Positions 50,235-57,811 of a stretch of 57,811 bases of DNA are shown here, in pieces. Location of the stretch: the NCBI GenBank assembly GCA_022822325.1, contig JAJEBW010000007.1, forward strand, positions 1 through 57,811, written 5' to 3'. A program made the position numbers and the translations under genes. A model generated the notes under the pieces. That model made no database searches, was not told the DNA's origin, and worked only from the letters and a program-made list of their open reading frames with translations. The DNA comes from Gemmatimonadota bacterium (GTDB taxonomy: Bacteria; Gemmatimonadota; Gemmatimonadetes; Longimicrobiales; Gaopeijiaceae). Every line of letters starts with the position of its first letter. Positions within the stretch are counted from its first letter, which is position 1.

Positions 50235-52565
50235 CTATCCGACGAAGGTGTGCGAATACTTGACCAGGAGCGCGCGACCCGACGACAGCGGCCGTCGCGG
50301 TCCCGAAAAACCGTCGCGATCATTGTAGAGGCCCTCGTTGTACACGATCCAGAGGTCGGTGCCCTCGCGGAAGTGATAGCGAAAGCGGACATTGAAGCTG
50401 GTCTGGGCGGTGGCGTTGTTGTACTGGCCGAAGGTGCTCACCGACAGTCGCGGATTGAGCGCGGTCTTGACCTTGAGGCGGGCAAGCTGCGCCGTCGTGC
50501 CCTCGTCGCGCGCGGCGAAGTCGAGCCGGTTGATCTCCCAGGCGCTCTCCAGCTCCAGGTGCCTCGACACAACCCAGGTCGGGCTCAGCGAAATCCCGAT
50601 GCGGCGCCCATCGTAGAAGCTGCCCACCGAGGCGTTGAACTCGCCGCGGAAGAGGTCGCTGCGCGGCAGGCGCAACATGGCGTTGGCTTCGTGAAACCAG
50701 TAGTCGCCCGCGGGGATCTCGGCGTCGGAGATGGCAAAGGGCTCCGGCACGCTCTCGAAGCTGGACAGCGTCCCCACGGTCAGGTTCGCGCCGCCGCGAA
50801 AGGCGAACTCGAGCTCGGGCCTGATTTCGCGGGACTCGGGGGAGCCGTCGGCATTGCGAAAGTACTGCGCCGTGCCGACCTGAAAGGCGCGCGAGAGGAG
50901 GGGCGAGTCGGCGTCCGCAAGCCGGCGGTAGCGAAGTTGCGCGCCGCCATAGTGAAAGTCCTCGCGCAACTGGAAACCCAACCCCGGCCGGTAGTCCTTC
51001 CCCACCCGGATTCCCTCGGCGTAGTAGGAGAAGCCCTCGTCGCGGCGACGTTCCATCCGCGCCCGGGCCAATCCCGATTCCAGTCCGCCCCCCTGCTCCA
51101 CCGCCTCGTCGAAGGTGTGCGCCCATTGCAGCACCAGGTATTCGTCGCCCAGCCACCTCAGCACGGCGTCCACCCCATACGCAACGTTGCTTCGTCCCTC
51201 GGACCCGATTCGAGTCGTGACCATGGCGCCCACATTCGAGAAGTCGTCGATGATCTGCTGCCGCACCCGCACCACGCCCATGTTCTCCGACGACAGCTCC
51301 CCATGCGCCGCCGTCTGCATCGTCAACATCCCGAAGTCGGTTCCCGCAAGCCGCCCCACCGCGCGCGCGCCGCCGTAGATCCGCACGATTTCGCCCGCGT
51401 CCAGCCCGATGCGGCGGCTGTGGAAGAGCCGGTTGAACATTCCGCCGGTGTTGAAGTCGAAGGTCGAGGCGCGTTCCTGGAAGAACTGGCGCTTCTCGGG
51501 AAAGAAGAGGGCGAAGCGCGTGAGGTTGATCTGCTGGTCGTCGGCCTCCACCTGGGCGAAGTCGGTGTTGACGGTCAGATCCAGAGCCAGATTCGAGGTC
51601 GGCGAGAACTTGAGATCGACCCCGGCCTCGGTGGTCGGCGCGCGTTCGGTTCGCCACTCGGCGCGGGGCGCGTCGGGGGGTTCGGCCAGGAAGGGATTCT
51701 GCTTGAAGCCGGCCACCGAGAAGGGCGTCAGGTAGAGCGGCTTCGACTGTTCGACATCCCGAAGCACAACGCGTTGCGCCCGCGACGGCTTCGCGAAGCC
51801 CAGTCTTCCCCATTCGGGTTCGATCGGCGGGAAGGTCTGGCGCTCGTTCTTGCGCGCGATCACCCGGTAGACGATCAGCCCCATCGTCACCTCGCCGCCC
51901 GTCGCCTGAAATCCCAGGGTGGAGAAGGGAATGCGGAATTCGGCGAACCAGCCCTCGCCGGTCTCGGTTGTGGCCACATCCCAGTGCGAGTTCCAGTCCC
52001 AGCTCATCGGCATGCCGCTGGTGAACTCGGCGTCGTTGGACATCGTCCGGTCCTGCCGCACACCCGCCGGATTGACGGTGAACCAGACCGCCGTCTCATA
52101 ATCGTTGTAGCTGTCGATGACAACGGACAGAATGTCGTCGCCGCTGTACTGGTCGCGGTAGAAGGTGCCGGTGCGGATCCCCGAGGGGTCGCTGTCGTAC
52201 ATTCGGCCGGACAAATAAAGGTAGTGGTCGTCGTGCGCAACCCTGACCTCGGTGGCTTCCGAGGGGGGACCGCCAAAGGTGGGCGAATAGAGGGTCATCT
52301 CGAAGGGCGGCACCGACTCCCACGCCGCTTCGTCCACGACGCCGTCCAGCTCGATCTCGCCCGAGAGGCGGGGGATGGGAATCGGGGTGGAGGGGGAGGG
52401 GGGAAGAGGGCGGAGTTGGCCGTCGAGGGCGGCCGGTGTCGCCAGGATCGTCGCGGCGAGGGCCGCGGCCGCGAGGAACGCTATCCGGTGGGTACGCGTT
52501 GTTCCGCCGTGGATACGGGACGGAGGCGGCGCGGGCGGCGAGGGGGTGGATTCGGTGGGGTTCAC
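50235..52565 (-). CDS. DUF5916 outer-membrane protein
   Basis: This is a 776-residue DUF5916 protein. After a signal segment, it has an N-terminal CBM9-like beta-sandwich (IELDGVVDEAAWESV, VRVAHDDHYLYLSGRMYDSDP). The long C-terminal part (DLKFSPTSNLALDLTVNTDFAQVEADDQQINLTRF, in part: TVNTDFAQVEADDQQ) is predicted to be an outer-membrane beta-barrel, ending in aromatic Phe-Val-Gly. The family is common in Gemmatimonadota and Bacteroidota and linked to TonB-type or sugar-related clusters. The function is unproven. The start (GTG 52565) is uncertain. Confidence 0.92.
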   Translation of the reverse strand: MNPTESTPSPPAPPPSRIHGGTTRTHRIAFLAAAALAATILATPAALDGQLRPLPPSPSTPIPIPRLSGEIELDGVVDEAAWESVPPFEMTLYSPTFGGPPSEATEVRVAHDDHYLYLSGRMYDSDPSGIRTGTFYRDQYSGDDILSVVIDSYNDYETAVWFTVNPAGVRQDRTMSNDAEFTSGMPMSWDWNSHWDVATTETGEGWFAEFRIPFSTLGFQATGGEVTMGLIVYRVIARKNERQTFPPIEPEWGRLGFAKPSRAQRVVLRDVEQSKPLYLTPFSVAGFKQNPFLAEPPDAPRAEWRTERAPTTEAGVDLKFSPTSNLALDLTVNTDFAQVEADDQQINLTRFALFFPEKRQFFQERASTFDFNTGGMFNRLFHSRRIGLDAGEIVRIYGGARAVGRLAGTDFGMLTMQTAAHGELSSENMGVVRVRQQIIDDFSNVGAMVTTRIGSEGRSNVAYGVDAVLRWLGDEYLVLQWAHTFDEAVEQGGGLESGLARARMERRRDEGFSYYAEGIRVGKDYRPGLGFQLREDFHYGGAQLRYRRLADADSPLLSRAFQVGTAQYFRNADGSPESREIRPELEFAFRGGANLTVGTLSSFESVPEPFAISDAEIPAGDYWFHEANAMLRLPRSDLFRGEFNASVGSFYDGRRIGISLSPTWVVSRHLELESAWEINRLDFAARDEGTTAQLARLKVKTALNPRLSVSTFGQYNNATAQTSFNVRFRYHFREGTDLWIVYNEGLYNDRDGFSGPRRPLSSGRALLVKYSHTFVG

Positions 52566-52611
52566 GTTGGGGGGGTCGGTGAAGGGGCGGGTGAGCGATT
52601 AAGATACGCCC

Positions 52612-53562
52612 ATGACACATTTGAGCCATGAAATCGTTGAAGCGCCGGGCGGGGCGCCGGACCGCCAGCTCTTCGTCCTGCACGGCATCTACGGCGCGGG
52701 CCGCAACTGGGGAACGGTGGCCCGGCGGCTGGTGCGGGCACGCCCCCGGTGGCGCTGCGTCCTCGTCGATCTGCGCTCGCATGGACGATCGCCCCCGCTC
52801 CGGCCGCACACCCTGGAGGCCTGCGCCGAGGATCTCTTGCGCCTGGAGGACCGCGTCGGCGCGGCGGACGGCGTGCTGGGGCACTCCTTCGGCGGCAAGG
52901 TCGCGATGGTGTGGGCGGGACGGGTCGGCGAGCGCGCCCCGAGCGCCGGCGGCGACGCCGTGCCCGGGGAACCGATCGGCTCCGGCGCCGTCGCCCGGGT
53001 CGCCGGTCGCGCGGGCGGCGAGATCTCCGGGCGGCCGCGGGGTGCGGCCACCGTCGCCGCGCGGTCGCCCCGCCGCCAGCTCTGGATCGTCGATTCCTCG
53101 CCCGGGGCGGGCCCGCCGCGGGGAGGCGCGTGACGGATGCTGGATGTGCTGCGCCGCCATCCGGGTCCGTTCGGTGGCCGGGCCGAGGCGGTGGCCGCGG
53201 TCGAGTCAGAGGGGTTCTCGCGAACGGTGGCGCAGTGGATGGCGATCAATGCGGCGCCCGGCGGCGAGCGCGGCCGCCTGGTCTGGCGAATCGACCCGGA
53301 TGCGATGGAGGCGCTGATCCGCGACTACTTTCGCCACGACCTCTGGCATGTCGTCGAGGCGCCGCCCCCGGGGCTGGCCGTGCGCGTCGTCCGCGCCCTG
53401 GGATCGAGCGTCCTGGACGCCGGGGCGGCCGAGCGCATTCGCCGGGCCGGGGCGCGCACCAGGCGGGTGGCGCTCCACGAGGTCGAAGGAGGCCACTGGG
53501 TCAATGTCGAGAACCCGGCGGTGCTGCACGGGGTGCTGGCGGCGGGGCTGGCGGAATGGTGA
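52612..53562 (+). pseudogene. Alpha/beta hydrolase with in-frame stop
   Basis: The frame encodes an alpha/beta hydrolase resembling YbfF-type esterases: HGIYGAGRNWG, DLRSHGRS, nucleophile GHSFGGK, and late HEVEGGHWVNVENP with the catalytic His. A TGA at 53131-53133 breaks it after SSPGAGPPRGGA. The same frame then continues, without shift, from ATG 53137 to 53562. Both parts align to one ~316-residue protein. This may be a nonsense mutation, an error, or translation in two pieces. The stop is not at a position where a Cys is expected, so I do not favour selenocysteine. Confidence 0.75.
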
Positions 53563-53620
53563 ACGTGCGGCGAGCGGGCAGGCTGAGCGTTCGGGAGCGC
53601 GAGAGGGAAGGAACGCCGCG

Positions 53621-56074
53621 TCAACCGCCCCCCGGCCCCGTAATCCGGTACTCGCGCGGCGGCGCCTCGCCCCGCAGATGCTCGATGAAGTAGTCCCAGG
53701 TTCGGCGCACAACGTAGGGTTCGTTGGCATAGCCGTGGTTGCGGTTGGGCAGCACGAACATGTCGAAGTCCTTGTTGTGGCGAATCAACTCGTCGATTAC
53801 GCGGATGGTCATGTTGGGATGGACGTTGTCGTCGAGGGTGCCGTAGTGGAGGAGGAGCTTGCCCTTGAGATTGGCCGCGATGTTCTGGTTCGCCTGGCTG
53901 TCGAAGTTGTCGGTTCCGTCGGGATTCCGAACGAGCAGACCCTGGTATTTTTCGCCCCAGGGAAAGTGATAGCCGCGGTTGTCGTGGTTGCCGGCGCCCG
54001 ATACCGCCACCTTGAAGAAGTCGGGCCAGCGCAATATCGCGTCGGTCGAGGAGAAGCCGCCCCCCGAATGGCCGAAGATCCCCACCCGCGACAGGTCCAT
54101 CTGCGGATGCCGCCCGGCCAGCTCCTTGAGCGCGGAGATGTGATCGGGGATGCCGTTGTCGCCCATGTTGCCGTAGTAGGCGTCGTGGAAGGCCTTGGAG
54201 CGCAGCGGCGTGCCGAAGGCGTCGACCGCGAAGACGATGAAGCCGAGTTCGGCGAGCGCGCGGCCATTTCCGCGTCCCGAAGCCGAAAAGTCGTAGCGGG
54301 TAACGGCGCCGATCTGCGGGCCGGGATAGATGTAGTCCACCACCGGATAGCTCGCCTCGGGGTCGAAGTCGGAAGGGAACCAGAGCAGCCCGTGGACGCT
54401 CGTCGTGCCGTCGCGTCCCCTGGCCTCGAAGGGTACCGGCGGGATCCAGCCCGCTTCCTCGAGCCGCGAGATGTCGGCGGTTTCGATCGTTTGCACAACG
54501 CGGCCGTCGCGCCCGCGAACGACGGCTGTGGGCGCCATCTCGGGAGTCGAGTACTGGTCCACGAAGTATTGGCCGGACGGAGTGGGAGTGATCTGGTGCA
54601 CGGCGTCCTCGGAGCTGAGGAGCTCAAGCCCGGAGCCGTCCAGCCCGACGCGGTACAGGTGGAGGTGGTAGGGGTGTCGCCCATCTTCGCGCCCGACGGC
54701 GGTGAAATGGACGGTGCGGTTCGCCTCGTCCACATGCAGAAGTTGCGCGACCAGCCAGGGGCCCGATGTCACCTGGTTCCTGAGGTTGCCGTCGCCGTCG
54801 TACAGGTAGAGGTGTCCGAAGCCATCGCGTTCGGACCACCAGAGGAACTCGGAGCCATTCCCCAACACCCGCCAGGCGGGAGGAAACGAGGTGAAGTTGT
54901 TGAGCTCGACATAGGTCGGCCCGGTCTCTTCCAGCAACTCGGTCGCGCCGCCGGTCGCGGCGTCCACGCGGTAGAGCTTGTAGGAACGGAAGTCGCGGCT
55001 GCGGGTCGTGTAGAAGATCCGGCTGCCGTCGGCCGTCCACTGAACATCCACGAAGCTGGTGTCGCCGCGCGCGAAGAATCCCGGCTGGGGCGGGACATCG
55101 GCGCGGACGGCTGTGCGGGCCTCCACGTCGAGGATCCAGAGATCGAAGGTGGGGACGATCGAATCGCCCGGGAGCGCGTAGGCCCACGAATGAAGGATCG
55201 GGCGTCCGTCGGCGGCCTCGAGCAGGTGGAAGCGCTCGACCTCGCGTTCGTCGTAGCGGTGCGTGGCGATGCGGCGCGAATCGGGGGACCACTGCAACAC
55301 CGGCGAGCGTTCGGTCCCGGCGCGGCGGCTCGTGATCTCCTGGCAGCACCCTTCCGGAATCGCGCCGTAGCCGAAGTCGGTCTCGCCGTCGCGGGTGAGC
55401 TGGATCTCCTCGCCGCCGGCGGCGTCCCGCACCCACAGATTCTCGTCGCGGGCAAAGGCAATCCAGCGTCCGTCGGGCGAGGGGCGCTCGGCGTCGGACG
55501 GCGCGGTCGCGGCGGTCGGCCCGGCGCAACTATAGGCGCGGATGTCGCAACGCCACTGCACGGAATCGGCAAGCTGGAAGCGGATCGCGGTTTCGTCCCC
55601 GACGAATTCGAACTCGTCGAAGGGAAGGGCGCGGCCCTCGTACGCGGTGTCGGCGGCGAGCGAGAGGGCGGCGGCCAGGCGCGCGTGGTCGAAGGCGGTG
55701 CGACGGGTCGCGGCGGCCGGATCCACGACGATGAACTCGTGGCCCGACTCGGTGCGGCTCCGGAACCAGAAGCGGTCGCCATCAAAAAACTCGGGCGCCA
55801 CCTGGTCGCCGGAGATGAGGTCGGCCGCATTCCAGGGGAGGAACTGCTCGGCGCGGGCGTAGGCGCTCTCGGTGACCTGCTGGGCGGCCAGGGGCGATGG
55901 GGCGAGCGGCGCCGCGAGGGGCAGGGGCAGGACGGTGGCCGCGATGCAGAGCGCGAGGGCGGCGGTGGTGCGGGTGGCCGGGGGGCGGGCGGGGTGGGTG
56001 CAGGTGGCGAGGGGGAGGTGGGGGGACGAGTGGGGGATGATGTGCGGGCGGCGCCGATGAGTGGGATTGGGCAT
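53621..56074 (-). CDS. S9 (DPP-IV type) prolyl peptidase
   Basis: This is an 817-residue secreted serine peptidase of the DPP-IV branch of S9. An N-terminal signal is followed by an eight-bladed propeller (residues ~90-540) and a catalytic alpha/beta domain with the nucleophile motif GHSGGGFS, Asp in TLDDNVHP and His in NRNHGYAN. It likely removes dipeptides from oligopeptides in the periplasm or outside. ATG 56074 gives a Pro/His-rich N-terminus before the signal, so the real start could be later. Confidence 0.93.
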   Translation of the reverse strand: MPNPTHRRRPHIIPHSSPHLPLATCTHPARPPATRTTAALALCIAATVLPLPLAAPLAPSPLAAQQVTESAYARAEQFLPWNAADLISGDQVAPEFFDGDRFWFRSRTESGHEFIVVDPAAATRRTAFDHARLAAALSLAADTAYEGRALPFDEFEFVGDETAIRFQLADSVQWRCDIRAYSCAGPTAATAPSDAERPSPDGRWIAFARDENLWVRDAAGGEEIQLTRDGETDFGYGAIPEGCCQEITSRRAGTERSPVLQWSPDSRRIATHRYDEREVERFHLLEAADGRPILHSWAYALPGDSIVPTFDLWILDVEARTAVRADVPPQPGFFARGDTSFVDVQWTADGSRIFYTTRSRDFRSYKLYRVDAATGGATELLEETGPTYVELNNFTSFPPAWRVLGNGSEFLWWSERDGFGHLYLYDGDGNLRNQVTSGPWLVAQLLHVDEANRTVHFTAVGREDGRHPYHLHLYRVGLDGSGLELLSSEDAVHQITPTPSGQYFVDQYSTPEMAPTAVVRGRDGRVVQTIETADISRLEEAGWIPPVPFEARGRDGTTSVHGLLWFPSDFDPEASYPVVDYIYPGPQIGAVTRYDFSASGRGNGRALAELGFIVFAVDAFGTPLRSKAFHDAYYGNMGDNGIPDHISALKELAGRHPQMDLSRVGIFGHSGGGFSSTDAILRWPDFFKVAVSGAGNHDNRGYHFPWGEKYQGLLVRNPDGTDNFDSQANQNIAANLKGKLLLHYGTLDDNVHPNMTIRVIDELIRHNKDFDMFVLPNRNHGYANEPYVVRRTWDYFIEHLRGEAPPREYRITGPGGG

Positions 56075-56298
56075 GGGGGTGGGCCTTTGGGGGGGTGGGG
56101 TGGTGCGGGGTGACGAGAACGCAGCTATTATGTGTCCGTTCCGATTCGCCCGCCAGATCCTTCCACCGAGAGTCGGCTTTTTCCGACAACCCGAATGAGA
56201 CAGCGTCACCCAAGCAGGTCGCCCCGGCCTGCGGCATCCTACAGCTTGCTTTTCTCCCGCAAGGTCCTCCGCTCGTCCATCACAGTTGGAGGTCCAGT

Positions 56299-57668
56299 GT
56301 GCCCGGAATAGAACCTTCTCCGCGGGCCATCGTCAACCAGATCACCCAGTTGCTCCGGGATCGGTACCACCCCGGATTCCCGATTCTCAAGGAACTCCTG
56401 CAGAATGCCGATGACGCCGAGGCGCGCCACTTCGTAGCCGACTTCTACGACTCCCTTCCCGGTGCCGAGAACGCCAGCAATCCCCTGCTTGGTGGACCGG
56501 GTGTACTGATCCTGAACGATGGGCAGTGCTCCGACATCGATATGGAGGGGATTCGCACCTTTGGGGACAGCACGAAGGCGCACGACCACTCCCGGATCGG
56601 CAAGTTCGGAATTGGCCAGAAGGCGGTGTTTCATCTCTGCGACGCATTTGTGGTTGTTGCGAAGGGTCATCAGGTCGAGCCATCCTGCCAGGTTGTCAAC
56701 CCTTTCGTCGATATCAAGGACATGCCGGATAATGTCACGGAAGGTTGGGAAGAGCTTCCGCCCAGGGATATTGGGCTCCTTGTCGAACGGTTTGGAATCG
56801 CCTCCTGGCAGCGATGTCTCGGCATCTGGGTGCCATTCCGAAGTGCGAAGTTACGCCCGGCGAGAGAGGCTGGGTTTTCCACAACGATGCCCTCCGTCGA
56901 TGAAGTGGTCGGTTCCTGGACGAGACTCGGCAACCTGCGGACGACCTTGACAATGCTCAGACACGTCCGCGAAGTGACAATCCGCCGACAGGGGCGGGAT
57001 CCGGTTGCACTCACACTCACGGGACCGGCCAAGCGGCTGTCCCTGACCACTGCGGATGACGAGCTTCCACCCGGTTCACTAGTAGGCGCCGTACGCGGCC
57101 TCAACGGGACCATTAGCGGTCCGGATGGTCACAGAGTCCTTTTTGTCGGCTCGGAGGCCCTCGTGCCCAATCGCCGCCTCGGGGAGTTGAAGACCAGCCC
57201 GTACTGGCCGCAGACCCTTACCGCGTTCAGCCCCGAACCACAACGGGAGAAGGGTGAGCCGCACGGAGCCATCACCCTTTGGCGCGACCCGGAGAGCCGT
57301 CCGTCTGGACTCTCGATCTCCTGGGCCGTGTTCTTGCCGGTCTCGGACAAGACAGGTATCGAGATTCCCATTCATGAGGATCCTTCGGTTGGCCGAGTGC
57401 ACCTCCTGTTACACGGATATTTCTTTCTCGACAGCGGTCGCGAGCGCATTGATGGTATTGGTGGATCCGCCGCTCCCAATGCACCGAGCAACGAATCGGA
57501 AGTGCGACGCGCCTGGAACGCCGAGCTGTGCAACACCGTCGTCTTGCCGATGCTCCCTCGGGTTTTGCACGACGCGCTCCGTAGGAGAGTGCTGGAGCCG
57601 AAGACGCTGCGAAGCGTCTTGCGTCGCCTCGCAGGTCATGAGTGGTTTCGGCGGCGGCGAGATGCCAT
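56299..57668 (+). pseudogene. Sacsin-like GHKL ATPase, cut by IS
   Basis: The frame starts with GTG 56299, six bases after GGAGG, and has no ATG near the start. It begins RAIVNQITQLLRDRYHPGFPILKELLQNADDAEA: the sacsin/Hsp90-type ATP-binding domain with LLQNADDAEA, VLILNDGQCS and IGKFGIGQKAVFHLCD (ADP-binding Asp, GxG loops). Over 450 codons are open, with lower GC than neighbours, suggesting transfer. Coding homology seems to stop near 57668 where an insertion-sequence end begins, so the C-terminus is lost here. Proteins of this kind are found in defence-related clusters, but the role of this one is not shown. Confidence 0.75.
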
Positions 57669-57742
57669 CTGTATAGTGCCCCCGATTTTCTTGGACAGTA
57701 CATTAGCCATTCATCCGGGGTCGAAGCGAGAGGAGGCACAGG

Positions 57743-57811
57743 ATGTCTCGGAGCACGAAGGAGCAGGACAGGGCTGGCCGCTTGGGGAGGCCGGCCGGCC
57801 TCCCCAAGCGG
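57743..57811 (+). CDS. Partial ORF, probable IS transposase start
   Basis: ATG 57743 has AGGAGG six bases upstream. The 23 codons visible begin MSRSTKEQDRAGRL and are open at the window end. Position just inside a likely IS terminus suggests the first transposase frame. The last 11 codons lie in the terminal palindrome. Confidence 0.4.
   Translation, partial: MSRSTKEQDRAGRLGRPAGLPKR
57778..57811. repeat. 34-bp perfect palindrome at window end
   Basis: The last 34 bases are a perfect palindrome centred on GGCCGGCC, with arms CCGCTTGGGGAGG. The window stops exactly at its end. Assemblers often break or fold back at such sequence, so this is probably a contig edge. Confidence 0.85.

Larger units (their letters stand above)
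57669..57811 (+). mobile_element. Left end of an insertion sequence (IS3-like?)
   Basis: From TGT at about 57669 the sequence has the look of an IS3-family terminus (a TG start, then a C5 tract followed by GATTTTCTTGGACA). About 50 bases on comes a strong AGGAGG and an ATG for the first ORF. The right end and any target duplication are outside the window, so the family is tentative. Confidence 0.45.

Noticed and set aside
48471..52631. 1,386-codon plus-strand open frame
   Set aside because: It is antisense to the HupE, PHP and DUF5916 genes, which have clear motifs. No domain is visible in the long frame.
53131..53133. Second selenocysteine candidate at the TGA in the hydrolase gene
   Set aside because: The position is between the hydrolase motifs, not at a redox or catalytic Cys. 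The nearby inverted sequence has a long loop and starts directly at the TGA.
53348..56113. 921-codon plus-strand open frame
   Set aside because: It is antisense to the S9 peptidase with its full catalytic triad. Composition is typical of a mirror frame.
1497..57811. CRISPR array
   Set aside because: The only exact spaced repeats I found are single pairs of 43 and 59 bp. There is no regular repeat-spacer series.

Overview
The window is high-GC bacterial DNA. Its gene families (VPS10/sortilin-type propeller, DUF5916, DUF4159, VCBS/FG-GAP, LVIVD-repeat and S9/M28 peptidase genes with GC-rich, Pro/Ala-rich signal peptides) are typical of Gemmatimonadota, probably an uncultivated, metagenome-derived lineage. 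I infer the phylum from gene content only. No rRNA or tRNA gene was seen. The sequence stops exactly at the end of a 34-bp perfect palindrome, which suggests it is a whole contig.

Layout. 1-4.2 kb: a DUF72 gene, then a small cassette (short ORF, AAA15-type ATPase, PIN-like nuclease) between two identical 43-bp direct repeats, which looks like a defence-type module. 4.2-10.7 kb: a frameshifted lipoprotein, an XRE regulator, and the methionine sulfoxide reductase pair msrP...msrQ. Between msrP and msrQ lies a large leucine-rich-repeat lipoprotein whose frame is broken at a C10 tract. 11-16.2 kb: DUF4159, VWA/amidotransferase-like and caspase-fold proteins. 15.9-30.2 kb, minus strand: SDR, sortilin-type propeller, serine hydrolase, arsM, MFS, and a series of secreted propeller/FG-GAP proteins. 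30.3-32.8 kb: Asp/Glu-type racemase and M28 peptidase, convergent.

33.2-38.7 kb, minus strand, is the most interesting block: ten consecutive genes that look like one transcription unit. It has a membrane-anchored stand-alone C39 double-glycine peptidase, five small secreted precursor peptides with a conserved GG/GA site and conserved paired cysteines, a membrane-anchored CPYC thioredoxin-fold protein, a polytopic membrane protein, and an ABC ATPase with its permease. I infer a disulfide-containing, bacteriocin-like peptide system. The precursors seem to leave the cell by Sec and be trimmed outside the cytoplasm, instead of using a peptidase-containing ABC transporter.

Directly upstream (39.1-39.8 kb, minus strand) is a peroxiredoxin-like gene with an in-frame TGA at the first cysteine of its W-C-P-Y-C site. 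A SECIS-like hairpin follows at the right distance, so this is a strong selenoprotein candidate. 39.8-47.1 kb: asparagine synthetase, multicopper oxidase, and LVIVD/hypothetical genes with a 59-bp direct repeat bracketing one of them. 47.3-52.6 kb: HicAB toxin-antitoxin, HupE/UreJ, PHP-domain and DUF5916 genes. 52.6-56.1 kb: an alpha/beta hydrolase with an in-frame stop, and an S9 peptidase. 56.3-57.8 kb: a GTG-initiated sacsin-like GHKL ATPase gene that seems cut by an insertion sequence whose left end and first codons close the window.

Several frames are broken (4.37, 7.18 and 53.13 kb). These could be real pseudogenes, phase variation, or errors in the assembly.
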